DNA from: a virus
Strand: one strand, 5' to 3'
IMG/VR virus record: IMGVR_UViG_3300023500_000003
Location: 1-58,768 of that record
DNA length: 58,768 nucleotides
In this document: positions 33,980 to 41,167 of the stretch, one piece after another
Numbering within the stretch: position 1 is the stretch's first letter
Layout: the number at the start of each line of letters is the position of its first letter
Made by a program: the position numbers and the translations under genes
The notes under the pieces: model-generated
Database searches by the model: none
What the model saw: the letters and a program-made list of their open reading frames with translations, nothing else
What the model was told of the DNA's origin: nothing

Positions 33980-35016
33980 AAAATTATATCTTAGCGGCTG
34001 CGTTGTCGATGACAATGCCAATCACGGCATCAGCTTTCTGGGGAAACCCTGCACTGGAGGTGAGCGATAAGGACAAGGCGGTTGGCTTGATGGTCCATAT
34101 TGAAGAATCACTACGGGTAGCACCACCCAATTCCTGTGAGGGGTATCGGCAGACTGTTCTTGATTCGTTCGAACTCGACGACCTGGACTACGAGAAAACA
34201 GTTGAATCTGGTATTGCGGCGGCGCCCTTCATCCAAATAGTGTCAGCAGGAGGACGCTGCACTATTACAAGCCTTGAGCGACAAGTATTGGTGGCAGCGC
34301 AAAGGAAACTTGCTGCTGATATGGAAGCTGCAAACACTAAAGCAGCAGCATTGCTTCCCGAATTCGAGATGGCATTTGGTGATGTGACGATGGCGGAGTT
34401 GGGTGACTACTTTCTTGACTACGTCAAAGGTACATACAAAAGTAGGAACCAAGCACTGGGTTTTGCACTGCGGAACGCAGCTGGCGGACCGAACTCCTAC
34501 GATGTAGGCAAGAATGTAAACATAATCCACGCTAATTTCAACGAAGCCATGGACGGTGTCATAGAAGTGCAAAGGGCTCGCAAAGCACACAAGGCCGAGC
34601 TAGCGCGTAAGAATGAAGCTGCTGAAGTAGCTGCCCGAGCCAAGGAAGCCAAGGAGGCTCTGCATGCTGCAGCACGTGCTGCCGAGAGTAAGCGTGTAGA
34701 CGACGAATATCAGGCAGTCAAACAAGTGGCAGCTGATAAACGGGCAGCAATCAAAGCTGATAAGGTAAGAGTGCTAGCCCTCAATATGGCTGCCTACAAC
34801 AAGATGAAAGCATCGTACGACCACATGTGGGAAGTGTGCCACGTGAAGGTGATGCCAGGGAATGTTAGAGATACCTACACGAAAGCACGGCAATGGTTCG
34901 AGGGTGTAACAGCCAACGTTGCAGTAGGAATCTTCGCACGCCCCAAGTCCGCCGCGGTAGTCATGGACTTCATCAACAAAGGCACAGCCGCTTGTGACGA
35001 GGCGGCCACCATATAA
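33976..35016 (+). CDS. Exported coiled-coil protein, 346 aa
   Basis: An N-terminal signal peptide (MKNYILAAALSMTMPITASA, likely cut after ASA) is followed by an acidic domain with two cysteines, then an alanine/lysine/glutamate-rich coiled coil (about residues 210-275), and a C-terminal domain with two more cysteines. It is therefore probably periplasmic. AGGAG precedes the ATG. Expressed among early-type small genes rather than with lysis genes, so a superinfection or envelope-modifying role is possible but unproven. Confidence 0.6.
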   Translation: MKNYILAAALSMTMPITASAFWGNPALEVSDKDKAVGLMVHIEESLRVAPPNSCEGYRQTVLDSFELDDLDYEKTVESGIAAAPFIQIVSAGGRCTITSLERQVLVAAQRKLAADMEAANTKAAALLPEFEMAFGDVTMAELGDYFLDYVKGTYKSRNQALGFALRNAAGGPNSYDVGKNVNIIHANFNEAMDGVIEVQRARKAHKAELARKNEAAEVAARAKEAKEALHAAARAAESKRVDDEYQAVKQVAADKRAAIKADKVRVLALNMAAYNKMKASYDHMWEVCHVKVMPGNVRDTYTKARQWFEGVTANVAVGIFARPKSAAVVMDFINKGTAACDEAATI

Positions 35017-35057
35017 ATGGCCGCAGATCATGCAGAGATTGGATGAACTATACTGGT

Positions 35058-35140
35058 GCTTGATATCTTCAAGTATATATGCATAATACGGCCTTGTAGA
35101 AGGTGAGAGTTCTACAAACCAAAACTAGAGGAGGCACAAG
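35058..35140 (+). promoter_or_regulatory. Sigma70-like promoter plus stem-loop leader, copy 3
   Basis: Same promoter, hairpin and GAGGAGG as copies 1 and 2. The copied block continues through the first five codons of the sigma-like gene (MPQFT), which shows that this unit was duplicated from 16221-16318. Confidence 0.85.
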
Positions 35141-35212
35141 ATGCCACAATTCACGGAAAAAAGAATCAAACACATTGTCACTTACTTTAGCAACGCTGAG
35201 GTGGTGAAATGA
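35141..35212 (+). pseudogene. 23-residue ORF starting with sigma-like gene codons
   Basis: Begins MPQFT as in the protein at 16304, then diverges and stops after 23 residues, overlapping the next start by ATGA. Probably a remnant of the duplicated leader that now acts as a translational starter for the next gene. Confidence 0.5.
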
Positions 35213-35520
35213 ACGAAGCAGAGAATAAATACGAGAATGCACTGCGCGACATGGCTGACCCAAGCGATCTGACCAACATGTTTGGATATGAAGCGGGATT
35301 GAAGCTAATGACAATGACAAGAGAGCAGAGATGTCGGATGTTCGCCCACGCAGTAAAAGCCGCAGAGGACTCTGATTTAGATGAGATCATACAATGTATG
35401 TTCCACCCACGCAATTACGATGCGGAAGTAGGATCTCGGACGGGTAGAGTGCTGGCCCGCTATATGCGACCCTTCATTGTAGCTGACTATCAGCTGTATG
35501 CGGCCAGCCATTGTAGCTGA
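35209..35520 (+). CDS. Hypothetical protein, 103 aa, C-terminus shifted by duplication
   Basis: Helical, acidic product coupled to the upstream mini-ORF. Near its end the DNA carries a 34-bp tandem duplication; the copy changes frame so this protein ends in YQLYAASHCS while the next ORF restarts at the second copy. Without the duplication the two ORFs would make one protein of about 199 residues with a membrane segment. Function unknown. Confidence 0.5.
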   Translation: MNEAENKYENALRDMADPSDLTNMFGYEAGLKLMTMTREQRCRMFAHAVKAAEDSDLDEIIQCMFHPRNYDAEVGSRTGRVLARYMRPFIVADYQLYAASHCS

Positions 35521-35531
35521 CTACGAAAAGA
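35464..35531 (+). repeat. 34-bp imperfect tandem duplication
   Basis: Copies at 35464-35497 and 35498-35531 both begin ATGCG and share CATTGTAGCTGACTA. Length 34 is not a multiple of three, so it breaks the reading frame. The copies differ at several positions, so the event is not very recent or involved a diverged donor. Confidence 0.75.
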
Positions 35532-35842
35532 TCATGCAGCGTGACTATGATGACGACATTGACCATAAGGCAAATCAGGCCGACCAAGACATGCCGAGGT
35601 ACAAAGAAGAACGATTGATGGGGGATGAATTGGTTATTAAATATAGCTGTATAGCAGGAAGCTTAGTGGTAGTAGCAGGAATCTTACTGCTACTAAGCAA
35701 CCTGTACCCGTATCAACCCAAGCAGGAGACAGAATACCTAGAGCCATACACACCTGAGGCTGTCTGTCTAACATGGATTCAGGCTCAGCAGAAGTATGGT
35801 GCGCTTGGTATGGAGTTCATGATTAACCAACGATGCGAATAG
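35498..35842 (+). CDS. Single-pass membrane protein, 114 aa
   Basis: Starts at the second copy of the tandem duplication (MRPAIVADYEK). After a charged part there is one membrane segment (CIAGSLVVVAGILLLLSNLY) and a short C-terminal region with two cysteines. It may be the C-terminal half of a gene split by the duplication. Function unknown. Confidence 0.5.
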   Translation: MRPAIVADYEKIMQRDYDDDIDHKANQADQDMPRYKEERLMGDELVIKYSCIAGSLVVVAGILLLLSNLYPYQPKQETEYLEPYTPEAVCLTWIQAQQKYGALGMEFMINQRCE

Positions 35843-35853
35843 GAGATAATATT

Positions 35854-35994
35854 ATGATGCTAGTTGCGTTAACTCATGGTGAATGTCTTGAAGAAATGGA
35901 CAAGCTGATTGAAGCCGCCGCTGATGCGCTGGTGAGTAAGAACGACAGCCAACAGGGGTTGAAAGATGCGCTACAACGTCACCGTGATAAGTAG
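35854..35994 (+). CDS. 46-aa chimera carrying a methyltransferase N-terminus
   Basis: The first 19 residues (LVALTHGECLEEMDKLIE) match the start of the methyltransferase at 5367, after which the sequence is unrelated and no catalytic motif is present. AGGAG precedes it, so it can be translated. It is a product of fragment shuffling between the two accessory islands. Confidence 0.5.
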   Translation: MMLVALTHGECLEEMDKLIEAAADALVSKNDSQQGLKDALQRHRDK

Positions 35995-36094
35995 GAACAC
36001 AACAATACTCGGCCTCGGCATATTGATTGCTATGGCCGGGTTGGTTTCTGTGATTTGGTGGCCGATTATGAAGATTAAGGAGTTGATGAAATGA
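35966..36094 (+). CDS. Small membrane protein, 42 aa
   Basis: ATG 35966 lies inside the previous ORF in another frame and the stop overlaps the next start (ATGATG). One hydrophobic helix (TILGLGILIAMAGLVSVIWW) with a basic tail. Function unknown. Confidence 0.45.
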   Translation: MRYNVTVISRNTTILGLGILIAMAGLVSVIWWPIMKIKELMK

Positions 36095-36408
36095 TGAACT
36101 GGCGAACAGATAAGCCACCCCAGGATGAAGGAACATTCATTGCAATGGTTGGGTACCCATGGCCAACAATCCTTATCTGGAATGAGTTTGATGAGGATTA
36201 TGCTTACGTTGAGATTGGCGCACAAGAATTGCAAGAATCACCGAATGCGCCTGTAAAAATGGACACATGGTTTGAAAGTGAACATTGCCGTGAAGATGAA
36301 ATTACACATTGGATGCCGATGCCCTCCCTGCCCCTATCATCTAAGATCAAGCGCAATGCGGAGAAGCTGAAAGCGAGGGATGACATGAAAAACGGCGCGA
36401 GGGCATGA
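36091..36408 (+). CDS. DUF551-like protein
   Basis: 105 residues. WRTDKPPQDEGTFIAMVGYPW and the HWMPMPSLP segment match the small phage/host DUF551 family, whose members end in a WMPLP-type motif; function unknown. Coupled to both neighbours by short overlaps. Confidence 0.65.
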   Translation: MMNWRTDKPPQDEGTFIAMVGYPWPTILIWNEFDEDYAYVEIGAQELQESPNAPVKMDTWFESEHCREDEITHWMPMPSLPLSSKIKRNAEKLKARDDMKNGARA

Positions 36409-36411
36409 ACC

Positions 36412-36888
36412 ATGGAAAAGACTTTACCACTATGGAGCTCTTTTCGGGAGCTGGCGGCGGAATCCTCGCATCCAGAATCCTCGGACATAAGCCGCTTGTC
36501 GCAATCGAATGGGATGCCTACTGCTGCCAAGTCCTTAGAGAACGAGTTGCCGAGGGATGTTTCACTGGAATGCAAGTGCGCGAAGGGGACATCAGACTGC
36601 AAGATACATCCGAGTGGCATGGAAGAATATCTTGCATCAATGCGGGTTTCCCATGCACAGATATTAGCGTCGCCGGAAATCAGGCAGGCATTGGAGAAGG
36701 TACGCGGTCTGGACTTTACAAGGAAGTCCTTAGGATTGCCGATGAGGTACGACCTGAATACATCTTCCTGGAAAATGTCGCAGCAATCGTTACTGGAGCC
36801 AGCGGAGAATGGCTCAGAACCATCATTGGCGACCTTGCCGAGCGCGGGTATAGTGCGTGTTGGTGTACGCTCTCGGCGGCAGAAATAG
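36412..36888 (+). other. +1-frame ORF overlapping the methyltransferase N-half
   Basis: 158 codons without a stop, in the +1 frame of the methyltransferase, starting seven bases after it. Its segment YDLNTSSWKMSQQSLL and the following LPSAGIVRVG resemble (by memory of the family) a region that precedes WPTP motifs in many phage methyltransferase-locus proteins. The WPTP-type frame downstream (from 37546) has the same +1 offset to the motif VIII frame. It may be an overprinted coding sequence or a coincidence of conserved DNA. Confidence 0.3.
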
Positions 36889-36936
36889 GGGCGGCTCATA
36901 AACGTAATCGCTGGTGGTTGCTGGCATGGAGAGATA

Positions 36937-37488
36937 ATGGTGAAAAGAAAATTAGCAAGTCAACGAAGATGCAAGAATTGCAGCAGGACATTTCAACCAA
37001 GAGCAGACTTGGTGAGTCAAGGGATGGGTATTTTTTGCGGCATGGAATGCTGTGCAGAATCAAAACGAGGCAGCAAATTAAGCGATTCGGAAATAGTTGC
37101 GATGTATCAAACAGGGTTGACTATGAAGCAGGTTGCGCAGAAAACTGGGATGGGTTGGAAGTCGGTACAGAGAAGGGTTCACGCTGCTGGTGTTGCAATC
37201 AACCCACACAAACGAGCAAAAGCAGAAAGGCCAAGTACGAGAGGAAGAAAGGTCTATCAGTGGGTGGCAGAAAAGAAGTATGGGAGAAGAACAAAAAAAG
37301 GGGAGTGCATTCACCATTTAAACCTGGATTGCACAGACAACGATCAGAGCAATCTGCTTATGATGGGGCTACGAGATCATGCGAAAGTACACCATCAGCT
37401 ACAGGGAGTAGTCTCAAATCTGATAAAAAGTGGGGTGATAGTGTTCAACGAGAAGAAAATGAGGTACGAGAATGCGACAGATTCGTAA
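36937..37488 (+). CDS. HNH homing-type endonuclease 1
   Basis: 183 residues. N-terminal CxxC zinc knuckle pair (CKNC, CGMECC), an HTH-like segment (MKQVAQKTGMGWKSVQRRVHA), and a C-terminal HNH core (GECIHHLNLDCTDNDQSNLLMM, read as two pieces, then HAKVHH). Free-standing phage HNH nucleases cut near their insertion site and spread by gene conversion. It is inserted between two copies of methyltransferase motif VIII. The ORF is in a different frame from both methyltransferase frames. Confidence 0.75.
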   Translation: MVKRKLASQRRCKNCSRTFQPRADLVSQGMGIFCGMECCAESKRGSKLSDSEIVAMYQTGLTMKQVAQKTGMGWKSVQRRVHAAGVAINPHKRAKAERPSTRGRKVYQWVAEKKYGRRTKKGECIHHLNLDCTDNDQSNLLMMGLRDHAKVHHQLQGVVSNLIKSGVIVFNEKKMRYENATDS

Positions 37489-38608
37489 ATGTTTATCCGC
37501 TGCCCAAGTTGGTGCTGCCCACAAGCGAAACAGGTGGTGGCTCTTGGGCTACCCCAAACACGATGGATGTTCTGCCGCCGAAATCGGAGAAATCCCTACA
37601 CAGGGAAATGACGGTAACAAGGCCGGGCAGGAGCAGGCCAGCAAACCTCCGGGATCAGGTCAGCAATATGGACATGTGGGCTACCCCTCAAGCGAGGGAT
37701 TATCGGACAGGAGACAATCCAGAAGGCAAGCGTGCGAAAAGAAAGATAGAACAGGGTTGGACTCAGAATCTAAACGATCAGGTGAGGATGTGGCCAACGC
37801 CAAGCGCCTCGGACAATCGGGACAGAGGGAACGCAGCAACACCTGCGATACACAGAAGAATAGCGAAAGGAAAGCAAGTTATGTTATCCATGATGGTGAG
37901 CGAGACGAGCGACAGATTGAACCCCAAATTTGTGGAATGGTTGATGATGTGGCCGATAGGGTACACAATATGCAGGAAGTTCAAGAAGAAACGGAGGAAA
38001 TAAATGCCTGCCAAGAAGCCGACACCAGAAAAGCATTGTGCGACGTGCAAAGAGAAAATGGAAAGGAAGTGGATAAATACCAGATGGGAGAGCATGAACA
38101 TATTTCTGAAACGCAAGTATTGCGACAGGGTATGCATGGCAAAAGGACAAATGGTAGTGAGTCCAAGCAAAGGTGCCCTACACAAGAGGGCGAGGAAGTT
38201 TATAGGCCAACAGTGCGAAGCGTGTGCAACACTGGAGAGGTTGCAGGTTCACCACAAGGACAGGAATGCGAAGAACAATTCAAAAGCAAACCTGATGACT
38301 CTGTGTGTAGCCTGTCACACGAAATGGCATTGGGAGAACGACAAGATGGAGGGGTACAAGGAGAAGAAGTGCTCCCTTTGCGACACGATAACAAACCATC
38401 TTCGGAGGGGCATGTGTCAGAAGCACTACCAGAGGTGGAAGAGAAGCCAGCCTTCTTATGGAACGATATTGAAGCGCAAGTCGGGCGCACGACAACAGAA
38501 ACAGAAAACAGAGCCAGTAGATTAAGGGCGCTTGGGAACGGACAGGTGCCATTGCAGGCGGCAGTCGCGTTCAGTTTCTTATTGGAAGCGAGTGAGACAA
38601 TCAAATGA
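37472..38608 (+). pseudogene. C5-cytosine methyltransferase, C-half, interrupted by HNH gene
   Basis: Open for 378 codons, overlapping the HNH1 stop. It begins with a second motif VIII (AAQVGAAHKRNRWWLLGYP) coded with different codons from the copy at 36870. It reads VANAKRLGQSGQRE and EPQICGMVDDVADRV, typical of phage Dcm C-halves, before HNH2, and finally the motif IX-X ending RLRALGNGQVPLQAAVAFSFLLE. Across 38004-38525 it is the out-of-frame reading of HNH2. The N-half and this half are in different frames, so a single enzyme cannot be made without splicing or frameshift; a two-chain enzyme is conceivable. Confidence 0.55.
38004..38525 (+). CDS. HNH homing-type endonuclease 2
   Basis: 173 residues, starting one base after the stop of the 36405 ORF. 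CATCKEKM and YCDRVCMAKG provide zinc knuckles; CEACATLERLQVHHKDRNAKN through LMTLCVACHTKWHW is the HNH core with its zinc-binding cysteines. The basic tail suits DNA binding. It is inserted just upstream of methyltransferase motifs IX-X and belongs to a different HNH subtype from HNH1, so the locus was invaded at least twice. Confidence 0.75.
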   Translation: MPAKKPTPEKHCATCKEKMERKWINTRWESMNIFLKRKYCDRVCMAKGQMVVSPSKGALHKRARKFIGQQCEACATLERLQVHHKDRNAKNNSKANLMTLCVACHTKWHWENDKMEGYKEKKCSLCDTITNHLRRGMCQKHYQRWKRSQPSYGTILKRKSGARQQKQKTEPVD

Positions 38609-38922
38609 AACACACAGAAGATGAAAGGCGCGAGATTGCCGAGTTTAGCAATGACACCACCAGCGATGCGGCGATGCGGAAGTATGGCATTGGGACAGTG
38701 AAGATGGCCGCGTACAGAAAAGAGTTTGGCATCGGCAGAAAGGCCAAGGTGTCGAAGTACAGAGGGGCAATAAATGAGGTGATGAACGGACGGCTATCAG
38801 TAACAGCGTCAGCACGGCAGTTCGGCGTGAGCGTGGGCAAACTGCACGACAAGGTTAATGCTGTGCGAGAGGGCGAAATAAAAGGCGTGCATCCTGCGCT
38901 AACGTTGTGGAAGGGTGGTTGA
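38605..38922 (+). CDS. HTH-type small DNA-binding protein, 105 aa
   Basis: Two helix-turn-helix-like segments: DAAMRKYGIGTVKMAAYRKE and TASARQFGVSVGKLHDKVN, each resembling the homeodomain-like or psq class. It overlaps the methyltransferase end by ATGA. A remnant of its 3' end lies at 8355. Probably a regulator or DNA-targeting partner; the exact role is unknown. Confidence 0.55.
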   Translation: MKHTEDERREIAEFSNDTTSDAAMRKYGIGTVKMAAYRKEFGIGRKAKVSKYRGAINEVMNGRLSVTASARQFGVSVGKLHDKVNAVREGEIKGVHPALTLWKGG

Positions 38923-38958
38923 AGATGAATGAACAGGTCAAGTTAAAGGAGAATACTG

Positions 38959-39408
38959 ATGGGTGAAAGTGTGATTGATTTTGTAAGAGATGGAGAAGTA
39001 GGGGACAAGGTTCACAGCCTACGTTTTGGTGATGGATACATCACTCTTATCAGCAGGGGTAATTGCATCATAGAGGCAGAGTTTGAGGCGGGCATAAAGG
39101 GTTTTCGTACTTGTGGTCGTGTAGCCCCCGTAGACAAACACCCATCACTAAGCTGGGGACACAAGGAAGATTACTCCATTGACCAAGGTACGCCTCCTAG
39201 CCGTGAGTCTGGTACGCTAGTCTTTGATGGTACACCTGTTTGGGCATGGGTTTGTGAGAAGCCAGATGACGTACTGAAAAGATTTAGTAGATTTGTGGTT
39301 GCCTCCACGAGTGACGGGCAATTCATTGCGATTTCCGACATGGTAGACAACATTAACTGTGAAGGCGTTACGGTTTGGGAATATGCTTGGGAGATAGAAG
39401 ATGAATAA
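38959..39408 (+). CDS. Hypothetical phage protein, 149 aa
   Basis: A beta-rich protein with an N-terminal VGDKVHSLRFGDGYIT segment typical of SH3-like or KOW-type small barrels, and a C-terminal FVVASTSDGQFIAISD region. The ending is duplicated at 6398-6514. AAAGGAG precedes the ATG. Function unknown. Confidence 0.55.
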   Translation: MGESVIDFVRDGEVGDKVHSLRFGDGYITLISRGNCIIEAEFEAGIKGFRTCGRVAPVDKHPSLSWGHKEDYSIDQGTPPSRESGTLVFDGTPVWAWVCEKPDDVLKRFSRFVVASTSDGQFIAISDMVDNINCEGVTVWEYAWEIEDE

Positions 39409-39421
39409 AGAACAGAATTAA
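39401..39421 (+). pseudogene. Six-codon remnant of the 6507 gene start
   Basis: MNKEQ followed by N and a stop, overlapping the upstream stop exactly as the 6507 gene does. It marks the break point of an exchange with the 5-9 kb cassette. Confidence 0.45.
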
Positions 39422-39425
39422 AGCT

Positions 39426-39497
39426 ATGGGCTTAAATTATACGACAGTTTATAGAATGCTATCAGATGGATATAAGCCGTTTGAGCCGCAAGCATGA
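39426..39497 (+). CDS. Possible 23-aa HTH-like peptide
   Basis: GLNYTTVYRMLSDGYKPFEP looks like a recognition-helix fragment of a small transcriptional regulator. No ribosome binding site; probably a gene fragment. Confidence 0.25.
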   Translation: MGLNYTTVYRMLSDGYKPFEPQA

Positions 39498-39534
39498 TAT
39501 ATTGGCGATATGGATAAAGATAGGGGATGGTTTG

Positions 39535-40227
39535 ATGAAATATGAAACAACCGGTGAAGTTTTTAAGTCCGGTCGTATAACACTAATAAACGACGACTGC
39601 ATGAATATATTAAAGCAAACACCTGACAATTACTATCACCTTTCTTGCGTCGATCCGCCGTTTGGGCTAGGCGAAAAACTAACGAGTGGGGGAACTTGGG
39701 CAGGAAAATACACATCTTCTGATAGTGCGTGGGATATTGCTCCGGGGAAGCCATATTTTGATGAGCTTAGGAGAGCGGCTGAAAATTGGATAGTATGGGG
39801 GGGAAATAATTTCACGCAGTTTTTGCCGCCAGCAAGATGTTTTTTAATATGGGACAAAGTTGCGAAAATGCAAACAATGGCAGACAGTGAACTGGCACTA
39901 ACATCTTTTGATAAAAACGCAAAAACTTTTTCTCATGTGCGTAATACAAGTGAAAGAAGAATACATTTATGCCAAAAACCTGTCAAACTCTATGAATGGC
40001 TCCTAACAAACTACGCTAACAAGGGTGATAGGATACTGGACACGCACTTGGGCTCAGGCTCAAGCGCAATCGCTGCGCATAATCTTGGGTTTGATTTCAC
40101 AGGAGTTGAGCTTGATCAAGACTATTTCAAGGCAGCAATCGCGCGGCTAGAGAATCATCAGAAACAGCCGACACTTTTTAGCCCACCTCTAACCAAGCCA
40201 GAACCCGAACAGGGGGCGCTATTATGA
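39535..40227 (+). CDS. Beta-class amino-DNA methyltransferase 2
   Basis: 230 residues from ATG 39535 (GGGGAT upstream; in-frame ATG 39466 rejected). VDPPFG at 39-44 is catalytic motif IV; ILDTHLGSGSSAIAAHNLG near 168-186 is the SAM site; QKPVKLYEWLL is the usual motif preceding it. Shorter than the enzyme at 5367 and not closely related to it. N6-adenine or N4-cytosine specificity is not resolved. Probably protects phage DNA. Confidence 0.85.
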   Translation: MKYETTGEVFKSGRITLINDDCMNILKQTPDNYYHLSCVDPPFGLGEKLTSGGTWAGKYTSSDSAWDIAPGKPYFDELRRAAENWIVWGGNNFTQFLPPARCFLIWDKVAKMQTMADSELALTSFDKNAKTFSHVRNTSERRIHLCQKPVKLYEWLLTNYANKGDRILDTHLGSGSSAIAAHNLGFDFTGVELDQDYFKAAIARLENHQKQPTLFSPPLTKPEPEQGALL

Positions 40228-40397
40228 GCATCTGCATCAACAGCAGTATTGAATGCGAACGCGAAGCATCAACCATTGGCGGCTTGTGCCATGAATGCGA
40301 TAAGATACAGATGATGAACCCGGAAGACAGGGCTATTGCACGAGGAGGATGTCAACGAGATATAAAAAAGGCGGCCCGAAGGCCGCCCATTGATTAA
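40224..40397 (+). CDS. Small cysteine-rich protein, 57 aa
   Basis: C4, C11 and CHEC form a likely zinc ribbon like that at 33685. Overlaps the methyltransferase by ATGA. Its last ten codons run through the arms of a terminator hairpin, so the C-terminus (KKAARRPPID) may be incidental. Confidence 0.5.
   Translation: MSICINSSIECEREASTIGGLCHECDKIQMMNPEDRAIARGGCQRDIKKAARRPPID
40364..40387 (-). terminator. Rho-independent terminator for leftward mini-operon
   Basis: On the minus strand GGCGGCC, a TTCG tetraloop and GGCCGCC are followed by TTTTTT. Perfect 7-bp GC stem. It stops leftward transcription from 41.1 kb and could partly act rightward. Confidence 0.9.
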
Positions 40398-40427
40398 ACT
40401 GACAAAATTTGCACGCTCAAGCGAATG

Positions 40428-40679
40428 CTAATTCAATGACTCGAGTATCAACGCCGCCGCTTCTTCGACTGTCATTGTCCTGCATTCCACCGCAAGCCAT
40501 GCAGCAGCGATCGGTGAGCACACCCGCGTTTGTTCTTTATTCATAGCGTGGCGGCCAGTTTCATATCCAGAAATTTGACATTGCATGATTGGGTCACGGC
40601 CTGTTTTCTCTGCCAGGAATATGCCAAACTCCGATTGTGTGATGCCCAATGCGCGGCGAGTTGTTTTTGCTAGGCTCAT
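40428..40679 (-). CDS. XRE/Cro-like HTH regulator, 83 aa
   Basis: An HTH core (TRRALGITQSEFGIFLAEKTG, with QISGYETGRHAM as the recognition and following part) typical of phage Cro/C1-type repressors lacking an oligomerisation domain. It is the last gene of a three-gene leftward unit with its own promoter and terminator, opposite to all neighbours. It may regulate the divergent rightward promoter at 41281 or its own promoter through the palindromes in between. Confidence 0.75.
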   Translation of the reverse strand: MSLAKTTRRALGITQSEFGIFLAEKTGRDPIMQCQISGYETGRHAMNKEQTRVCSPIAAAWLAVECRTMTVEEAAALILESLN

Positions 40680-40680
40680 A

Positions 40681-40779
40681 TTAAAAACCGCCCTGTCCGA
40701 TTATGTAAGCTGTACCAAGCGTCAGCCAGAAGATAAGGCCACACGTGAACACTATTAAATCCTGCTTAAATTGTTGCAT
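40681..40779 (-). CDS. Small membrane protein, 32 aa
   Basis: One hydrophobic helix (LIVFTCGLIFWLTLGTAYII) after a short charged start. AAAAGGGG precedes the start on the minus strand, and its stop overlaps the start of the HTH gene region (TAATATG). Function unknown. Confidence 0.5.
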   Translation of the reverse strand: MQQFKQDLIVFTCGLIFWLTLGTAYIIGQGGF

Positions 40780-40852
40780 AATTTACCCCTTTTATGTATT
40801 TTAGCTCATAGACTGGCAGAGACGAACTCGTCTCAAGTGCGCTACTGTCAAG

Positions 40853-41047
40853 CTATGCTAGAATTGCCCTACAAAGCGCGTGCGCTTCCTGTTTGTCAAC
40901 TGCCGTTACGATTGCCTCAGTCCATTCTGACGCTAGATCGCCTTCCAGTACACGGCCAAACTGCCGCCTGTTTGACGATATGATTAGTTTATTTTTAAAC
41001 GTTGCCGCGTTGTAGCTGGCGTTGTTGAATATTGTTTTAGTCATCAT
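40853..41047 (-). CDS. Hypothetical protein, 64 aa, first gene of leftward unit
   Basis: Preceded on the minus strand by AAGGGG and by a sigma70-like promoter. Mixed alpha/beta; the C-terminus is a helix with EWTEAIVTAVDKQEAHAL. No family recognised. A 73-base gap to the next small gene shows nothing else. Confidence 0.5.
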   Translation of the reverse strand: MMTKTIFNNASYNAATFKNKLIISSNRRQFGRVLEGDLASEWTEAIVTAVDKQEAHALCRAILA

Positions 41048-41089
41048 TGTGTTGCCCCTTTTTGCAATCGCTTTGTTCCGATGTGCGAA

Positions 41090-41117
41090 GTATTACAGAA
41101 AGTGCAATATGTGTAAA
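41090..41117 (-). promoter_or_regulatory. Putative sigma70 promoter of leftward unit
   Basis: On the minus strand TTTACA (41112-41117), 16 bp, then TAATAC (41090-41095). Moderately good -35, weaker -10. It is the only promoter candidate for the three leftward genes. Confidence 0.45.
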
Positions 41118-41126
41118 GGGGGAAAG

Positions 41127-41167
41127 ATTACACTATTAGTAATGATGGCAGTGTGAAAAGGCTTTTC
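41127..41167 (+). promoter_or_regulatory. Two palindromes in divergent intergenic region
   Basis: ATTAC (41127-41131) with GTAAT (41139-41143), and GAAAAG (41155-41160) with CTTTTC (41162-41167), are short perfect inverted repeats between the leftward and rightward promoters, candidates for HTH regulator binding. The rest of 41168-41280 shows no gene. Confidence 0.45.

Larger units (their letters stand above)
36405..38003 (+). pseudogene. C5-cytosine methyltransferase, N-half, interrupted by HNH gene
   Basis: Open for 532 codons. Residues 1-175 carry the Dcm-type motifs: FSGAGG (13-18), GFPCTDIS with catalytic C84, FLENV (121-125) and the motif VIII segment AAEIGAAHKRNRWWLL. Then an HNH gene in another frame occupies 36937-37488. 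From about 37546 the same frame reads WATPNTMD, MWATPQARDYR, MWPTPSASDNRDRG and LNPKFVEWLMMWPIGYT, segments found in many phage methyltransferase-locus proteins. It stops exactly before the second HNH gene. No motif IX-X in this frame. An intact enzyme would need to join with the 37472 ORF, so activity is doubtful. Confidence 0.6.

Noticed and set aside
36900-38530. Group I or group II intron in the cytosine methyltransferase gene
   Set aside because: I could not identify intron core pairings by eye, and motif VIII is present on both sides of HNH1, which a clean intron would not give. Not excluded; needs a covariance model.
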